From Oscillospiraceae bacterium (lineage in GTDB: Bacteria > Bacillota > Clostridia > Christensenellales > Aristaeellaceae): DNA of 36,168 nt. Position numbers and translations under genes: made by a program. The notes under the pieces are model-generated. The model saw only the letters and a program-made list of their open reading frames with translations, did not search any database and was not told where the DNA came from. Positions 32,536 to 36,168 of this stretch are shown here, one piece after another; position 1 is the first letter of the stretch, and each line of letters begins with the position of its first letter. The stretch is taken from contig JAIRSO010000014.1 in the NCBI GenBank assembly GCA_031255415.1, forward strand, positions 1 to 36,168, read 5' to 3'.

Positions 32536-32593
32536 TTGTATGTTGTGCGTGTCACAACCACTACAACTTGTAGAATAAATGTTACAAATTTGT
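32536..32593. promoter_or_regulatory. Cluster of palindromes built on TTGTA/TACAA
   Basis: Within 58 bases there are GTTGTG-n5-CACAAC (32542-32558), CTACAA-C-TTGTAG (32561-32573) and ACAAATTTGT (32584-32593). TTGTA or TACAA occurs at 32536, 32562, 32568 and 32583. The cluster ends 19 bases before the -35 box of the small RNA promoter, a place where an activator or repressor could bind. It also lies about 180 bases upstream of the minus-strand gene. Confidence 0.5.
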
Positions 32594-32612
32594 TAAATAT
32601 GTGACGCGGCTC

Positions 32613-32641
32613 TTTTCACGCGCGGCAATGGGTGGTATACT
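32613..32641 (+). promoter_or_regulatory. Promoter of the probable small RNA
   Basis: TTTTCA (32613-32618), a 17-base spacer and TATACT (32636-32641), with a TGG extension (32633-32635) that makes it an extended -10 element. The transcript should start near 32648. Confidence 0.65.
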
Positions 32642-32647
32642 GGCAAT

Positions 32648-32747
32648 GGAAACAGCGAGGGTTCAACGGCGCGGCCGCCCCCTCGGCGCGTTGTGGATCC
32701 CGACTTCTCCCCCCCTCTGAATGCCCGCTGACACAGCGGGCGTTTTT
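32648..32747 (+). ncRNA. Probable C-rich small RNA (about 100 nt)
   Basis: A promoter and an intrinsic terminator frame a 100-base unit without a credible reading frame. The 5' part can pair as CGAGGG (32656-32661) with CCCTCG (32680-32685), and CAACG (32664-32668) with CGTTG (32689-32693); these cross and could form a pseudoknot. Next comes a single-stranded pyrimidine stretch (32705-32718) with seven C in a row, able to pair with GGAGG-like ribosome sites. The terminator stem follows. Gram-positive regulatory RNAs often use such C-rich stretches to block translation. It could instead be an attenuated leader of the Myb-like gene 150 bases downstream. I do not recognise a known family. Confidence 0.5.
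32723..32747 (+). terminator. Intrinsic terminator of the probable small RNA
   Basis: GCCCGCTG (32723-32730) pairs perfectly with CAGCGGGC (32734-32741) around ACA, followed by G and five T. No protein-coding gene on this strand ends nearby, so it must end a non-coding transcript or act as an attenuator. Confidence 0.85.
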
Positions 32748-32894
32748 CATTAGCGGTATTGTTTGTTAATTATAGGTATAACCCGCCGTGAGCCCGCACA
32801 TACTGTGACTGACAATCATTTGTGTACGTTGGGTGCGGGACGCGGCCTCGCGCGCGGGGCGGCGGATCGCGCTGAATGAAACGGAGGGCAACAT

Positions 32895-33713
32895 ATGACT
32901 CAATGGGCGACGGCGACATTGGCGCGCGGCAGCAGGGGCGGTTGGAAATCCGAGGAAGTCGCGGCTCTACAAACAGCGATAGAACGCGCGAACCAGAGCG
33001 GCGAGCCGCTGCGCGGGGTGTTCGACGACGTGAGCCGCTTGTTGGGGCGCAAGCCGAACAGCATACGGAATTATTACTACGCGCAGCTTAAGAACGTGGA
33101 TTTTGCCGGCAGGCCGCGAGCGACCCCGTTCAAGGCGTTCGATCAGCAGGAGATCCGCGCGATGTTAAAGGAGATACTGCGCGGGTGCGCGTCCGGATCG
33201 TCGGTGCGCGCGTGCGTGGCGAACCTCGCCCAAGGCGATAAGACGCGCATGCTCCGCTATCAAAACAAATACCGCTCGCTCATCAAGTCGAGGCCCGAAC
33301 TGGTGCGCGAGGTCATGCAGGAACTGGAGGATGAAGGGGTGCGCTGCCGCGATCCGTTCATGGGCAGGGGCGCGCGCGTCTCGATGGCGCAGACCGAATC
33401 CCGCATCCGCGAGAGCGGGGATCCCGCGCTGCAGCAATTGCTGTCCGGGCTGAACGCGCTGCTGTCGCGCGCCGCCGATCCGGAACAGGCGCTGATGGTC
33501 GAGCGAATGCAGGCCAGGCAGGATATCATCCAAAGCGAACTGAACGAGACGCGGACGAGACTGGATAGTCTGCGCGCCGCGTGCGAAGCGATGTGCCAAA
33601 CCATCCAAGCATACAGCGCTCAAACCATGACCGCGCGACGCAATCAGATCAACGAGTTTACCAGCGCGCTGACGGAAAGATGCGGCGCGATCGAGTCGGC
33701 GCTGCAAGGGTAG
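32895..33713 (+). CDS. Myb/SANT-like DNA-binding coiled-coil protein
   Basis: A 272-residue protein, probably a regulator. The first 70 residues (GGWKSEEVAALQTAIERA, FDDVSRLLGRKPNSIRNYYYAQLK) follow the Myb/SANT helix-turn-helix pattern seen in Bacillota regulators such as RsfA-type prespore factors: Trp, an acidic first helix, and an Arg/Lys/Asn-rich recognition helix. The middle (about 75-150) contains a second helical region, FDQQEIRAMLKEILRGCASG, with RMLRYQNKYRSLI. The C-terminal part (about 190-272) is heptad-like, suggesting a coiled coil. There is no signal peptide. CGGAGG precedes the ATG. It is a single-gene unit, closed by a strong terminator. Target genes are unknown; the palindrome cluster upstream could be its own site. 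Confidence 0.75.
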   Translation: MTQWATATLARGSRGGWKSEEVAALQTAIERANQSGEPLRGVFDDVSRLLGRKPNSIRNYYYAQLKNVDFAGRPRATPFKAFDQQEIRAMLKEILRGCASGSSVRACVANLAQGDKTRMLRYQNKYRSLIKSRPELVREVMQELEDEGVRCRDPFMGRGARVSMAQTESRIRESGDPALQQLLSGLNALLSRAADPEQALMVERMQARQDIIQSELNETRTRLDSLRAACEAMCQTIQAYSAQTMTARRNQINEFTSALTERCGAIESALQG

Positions 33714-33741
33714 CGCGGCGTAACATAGGGGTATAGAGGGG

Positions 33742-33771
33742 ACGGACGGCTCACGCCGTCCGTTTTTTTTT
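33742..33771 (+). terminator. Strong intrinsic terminator
   Basis: ACGGACGGC (33742-33750) pairs perfectly with GCCGTCCGT (33755-33763) around TCAC, followed by a run of nine T. It closes the Myb/SANT-like gene. Confidence 0.93.
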
Positions 33772-33921
33772 GTTGTGCCGGGCGTATGGTACCGTCCATC
33801 GCCTGTTAATATTTCAGGTTTATCCGCTATAGCACGCGGGTGTTGAGGCGCATATCTTGAGATTGAGTTTGCCTGGTCGATTCCAGGCTCCGCCGTATCG
33901 CCGGTATGGGGAGGTTGTTAC

Positions 33922-35181
33922 ATGCCGCCAATCCGCATTCATTCAGAGACTGAACTGAGGGCCATAGGAAATAACCTCTCTCATACCGGCGATTATCAGC
34001 TTGCGTGCGATATCACGATCGGCTCGTCGTGGTCGCCTATCAGCCGGGGCGATAATATTATCCTGGACGGCGACGGGCATCGAGTCGGACCTCTTCGCGC
34101 GCCGCTGTTCGAGTCGCTGAGCGACGCCACTGTGTTTGAGTTGACGCTTGATTTGGATATCGCCGACAATGAGGACGCTACGGGCGGATTGGCGCGAACC
34201 GCGACGCGATCCGCGTTGCAGGACGTCTCGTTATACGGCTCGATAAGCGGATCGGGAGCGGCGGGCGCGCTGACCGGGACTATGACGGACTGCAAGGTCG
34301 AACGATGCCAGCAGAACGCATCGGTCGCCGGACGCGCCGGAACGGGCGGGCTGGCTGGATCAGCCGCGCGCTGCCAGTTTATCGAGTGCAGGAACGCTAA
34401 TAATGTGCGCGCGCTTTCGGGCGAAGCTGGCGGCGTTGCCGGATCGCTGCTTGAGCAAGGCTTGTGCCAGGGGTGCGTTAACGAAGGCGCGGTATCAACG
34501 CAAGGCTCGCGTTGCGGCGGGATTATCGGTCAGGCTGTTACGCGGGACAATGGAGACGCGGCAGGTTCCATTATTATAATGGACTGCCGCAATCAAGGAG
34601 ACGTTGAGTCGGTCGCGGACGCTGGCGGGATAATCGGAGCCGCGCTCGGCAATGGGGTTAGGATTGAATCGTGCGTGAATCTCGCGGCGGTCTCGTCGAG
34701 GACGACGCACGCGGGCGGAGTGTGCGGACGCGCGGACGGCGGAGTGGTTTTGTCGAATAATAAGGCTTGCGTGAAGGTCGCGGCGGAGAGCGGCTGCGCA
34801 GGCGGGATAGTCGGCGGCGCGGAGGGTTCGGTTGTAATCCAGGGCAGTACGGTTGACGGCGCGTTTGTCCGCGCTTCCGTTGGAGCGCGCCGCGTATTGG
34901 GATCGGCTCCGACGAATCGCGATTCGATTATACTGGAAAACAATCGCGCGGCTTCGCGGGTGCGGCTGTGCGGATCGTCCGGAGAGTGCCGCGATGCGGA
35001 ACCAGCCGACGACGAAAACCGCCCGAACGGATTGAATGGCGAAACCTACGGCTGCCCGGAGGGACTCGAGGCTCGAGAGTGTTTCGAGTGCGTCTCGCCT
35101 GAAACTGAATCCATCGATTCGGACTGGGATAACGCGCTGCGCGATATGCTGAGCGGGATCGCCGGGCTTGGCCTGCGATGA
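33922..35181 (+). CDS. Cys-rich right-handed beta-helix (GLUG-like repeat) protein
   Basis: A 419-residue protein made largely of repeated strands. About eight units of 25-35 residues contain GG(L/V/I)(A/I/C)G turns: GTGGLAGSA, EAGGVAGSL, RCGGIIGQA, DAGGIIGAA, HAGGVCGRA, CAGGIVGGA. Each unit also has a Cys-containing strand (DCKVERC, QFIECRN, DCRNQGD, ESCVNLA), and about 18 Cys are present in all. This matches GLUG-type beta-helix repeats common in gut Bacillota, but those are usually exported and this one has no signal peptide or anchor. The last 70 residues are acidic and Cys-rich, without repeats. GGGGAGG precedes the ATG. Function is unknown. Confidence 0.75.
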   Translation: MPPIRIHSETELRAIGNNLSHTGDYQLACDITIGSSWSPISRGDNIILDGDGHRVGPLRAPLFESLSDATVFELTLDLDIADNEDATGGLARTATRSALQDVSLYGSISGSGAAGALTGTMTDCKVERCQQNASVAGRAGTGGLAGSAARCQFIECRNANNVRALSGEAGGVAGSLLEQGLCQGCVNEGAVSTQGSRCGGIIGQAVTRDNGDAAGSIIIMDCRNQGDVESVADAGGIIGAALGNGVRIESCVNLAAVSSRTTHAGGVCGRADGGVVLSNNKACVKVAAESGCAGGIVGGAEGSVVIQGSTVDGAFVRASVGARRVLGSAPTNRDSIILENNRAASRVRLCGSSGECRDAEPADDENRPNGLNGETYGCPEGLEARECFECVSPETESIDSDWDNALRDMLSGIAGLGLR

Positions 35182-35196
35182 CGTCCGGCTTTATAT

Positions 35197-36105
35197 TTAC
35201 AAAGAGGACGCGCGGTTGCACCTATTCGCGAGATACGCGTTCGTTCTGTCCACTACATTCCTTCGGATATCCCCAGCGTACAACATATAATCGTAACGGT
35301 GCAGCACCCCGTCGGGCCACGGCGGACTGGACTTGATCGGCGCGTTGGTCACCACGCTGCGCCGCTCGATATCGATCCGCGCGTCCGCGAAACGAGGCTC
35401 TAGCCGCGGACCGTCGTCAACCAATATGCTGAACGCGTTCTCCTGGGCGCTGGCATACGTTTCGTCGCGCTTCCAGTTCAGCGGGTTGATCGCCAGCGCG
35501 CCGGGCTGCGTGAACGGATTCTCGTCTATCGGGACTTGCGGCGATATCACGTTGTACGATATGACCACGCCCGTGTCGCATCGGCCTTGAGCGAACGGCA
35601 GTCCGATCAAGTCTAAGTCGTCCTGGCGCATCGGCATCCCTACGGCGTATACCGCGATGATCCGCTCCACGAGCGACGGGCACGACGGCAAAACGCGCGC
35701 CATCAGTTCGCGCAGTGTGAAACTGCCCTGCGAGTGCCCAGCCAGTATGAGCGGCCTGCCTTGATTCCAATACCTCAAATAGGTATCGAACGCGCGCGCT
35801 GCGGACTCAAGCGGGTAAGCGTCGATGATAGCGTACATTTGATCCAGGCTGCGCGGCGCGGCCTCCGCGAACCCGTCTATGCTCACCTGCGGATAGAAAG
35901 GCGCGAACACCCTAGCCATGCCAAACGCCGCGCTGAACACCGGACGCAATAACTCCGCCTCTTCGCGCATATCCGCCGAATCGGCGGTGCAAGCGGCCTC
36001 GCTGGTAAAACAACAGGTCGGCAGCAGCAGGAATACATCCGCGCAAAGAGGCTCGCCGCCCGACGGCAGCATGAACCAGCTGCCCCTGTCCAAATAATTG
36101 GTCAT
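35197..36105 (-). CDS. DUF3089-type alpha/beta hydrolase
   Basis: A 302-residue alpha/beta hydrolase. The nucleophile elbow is AGHSQGS (about 121-127), preceded by RAFDTYLRYWNQGRPLIL. The C-terminal LHRYDYMLYAGDIRRNVVDR (about 268-287) carries the likely catalytic His and is the typical end of DUF3089. FAPFYPQVSIDGF near 66-78 is also a family feature. DUF3089 proteins are often exported; here there is no signal peptide, so it is probably cytoplasmic. It converges on the beta-helix protein gene with only 15 bases between. The substrate is unknown; an ester or lipase-like reaction is likely from the fold. Confidence 0.85.
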   Translation of the reverse strand: MTNYLDRGSWFMLPSGGEPLCADVFLLLPTCCFTSEAACTADSADMREEAELLRPVFSAAFGMARVFAPFYPQVSIDGFAEAAPRSLDQMYAIIDAYPLESAARAFDTYLRYWNQGRPLILAGHSQGSFTLRELMARVLPSCPSLVERIIAVYAVGMPMRQDDLDLIGLPFAQGRCDTGVVISYNVISPQVPIDENPFTQPGALAINPLNWKRDETYASAQENAFSILVDDGPRLEPRFADARIDIERRSVVTNAPIKSSPPWPDGVLHRYDYMLYAGDIRRNVVDRTNAYLANRCNRASSL

Positions 36106-36129
36106 ACGTCACCGGCTTTCCGTTTTATT

Positions 36130-36135
36130 ATTATA
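36130..36135 (-). promoter_or_regulatory. -10 box of the DUF3089 hydrolase gene
   Basis: A perfect TATAAT on the minus strand lies 24 bases before the start codon. No good -35 is seen at 16-18 bases; the window ends soon after. The short distance leaves a leader of only about 17 bases. Confidence 0.45.
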
Positions 36136-36168
36136 CTATGCCGGTATGGCTCGACGGTGTTACAAACA

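Larger units (their letters stand above)
32355..32894. other. 540-base non-coding region with regulatory content
   Basis: No convincing protein-coding gene is seen here. It holds the 5' leader of the minus-strand nucleotidyltransferase gene, an AT-rich stretch (about 32500-32600) with several short palindromes, a plus-strand promoter at 32613-32641, a probable small RNA and its terminator (32648-32747), and the upstream region of the Myb-like gene, where I found no convincing promoter. Confidence 0.7.

Noticed and set aside
33871..33888. GCCTGG/CCAGGC hairpin before the beta-helix protein gene
   Set aside because: Short, no T tract and no link to a promoter; kept out of the feature list as probably chance.

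Overview
The window looks like chromosomal DNA of a fairly GC-rich Bacillota (Firmicutes), most likely a Clostridia-class anaerobe. The evidence is a PolC-type replicative polymerase; the order frr-uppS-cdsA-dxr-rseP-ispG-polC; a DRTGG / SpoIIAB-like kinase / DRTGG / PHP cluster of a kind I know from Clostridia; and strong purine-rich Shine-Dalgarno sequences. A Christensenellales-like gut lineage would fit but cannot be proven here. I saw no rRNA, tRNA, CRISPR array, prophage or insertion sequence. Gene starts are often non-ATG (several TTG, one GTG and one apparent ATT).

Layout. 1-1.4 kb: an exported GH5 endoglucanase with its own promoter. 1.5-3.9 kb (minus): a polar amino acid ABC importer (binding protein, permease, ATPase). 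4.1-7.8 kb (plus): a ribose-type CUT2 sugar importer (ATPase, permease, binding protein), divergent from the amino acid importer, with a good promoter overlapped by a palindrome and a terminator at the end. 7.9-8.6 kb: a Phd/YefM-PIN toxin-antitoxin module. 8.7-18.9 kb: a long housekeeping operon for ribosome recycling, undecaprenyl diphosphate and CDP-diacylglycerol synthesis, two MEP-pathway enzymes, the site-2 protease RseP and PolC, with an unknown 79-residue protein between frr and uppS. 18.9-20.3 kb: a MATE exporter whose promoter starts inside the polC stop region. 20.4-21.1 kb (minus): a short Phd/YefM-like domain fused to a long Lys/Pro/Ala tail resembling histone H1. 21.3-24.1 kb: a SPOR-domain membrane protein followed by the DRTGG/kinase/DRTGG/PHP signalling set. 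24.2-29.0 kb: a Gld-type ABC transporter (ATPase, permease, GldG-like protein, DUF4340-like protein), then a DMT-family transporter and a strong two-way terminator. 30.0-32.4 kb (minus): a sugar-phosphate nucleotidyltransferase fused to a phosphomannomutase-like domain that has lost its recognisable catalytic motifs. 32.4-32.9 kb: a non-coding region with a cluster of palindromes, a promoter, a probable C-rich small RNA and its terminator. 32.9-33.7 kb: a Myb/SANT-like coiled-coil protein. 33.9-35.2 kb: a Cys-rich beta-helix repeat protein without a signal peptide. 35.2-36.1 kb (minus): a DUF3089-type alpha/beta hydrolase.

The two importers and the cellulase suggest a heterotrophic, plant-fibre or gut lifestyle. 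The items most worth follow-up are the probable small RNA locus at 32.5-32.75 kb, the Phd-histone-like fusion, the apparent ATT start (or one-base frameshift) of dxr, the degenerate mutase fusion, and the SPOR-led DRTGG signalling cluster.
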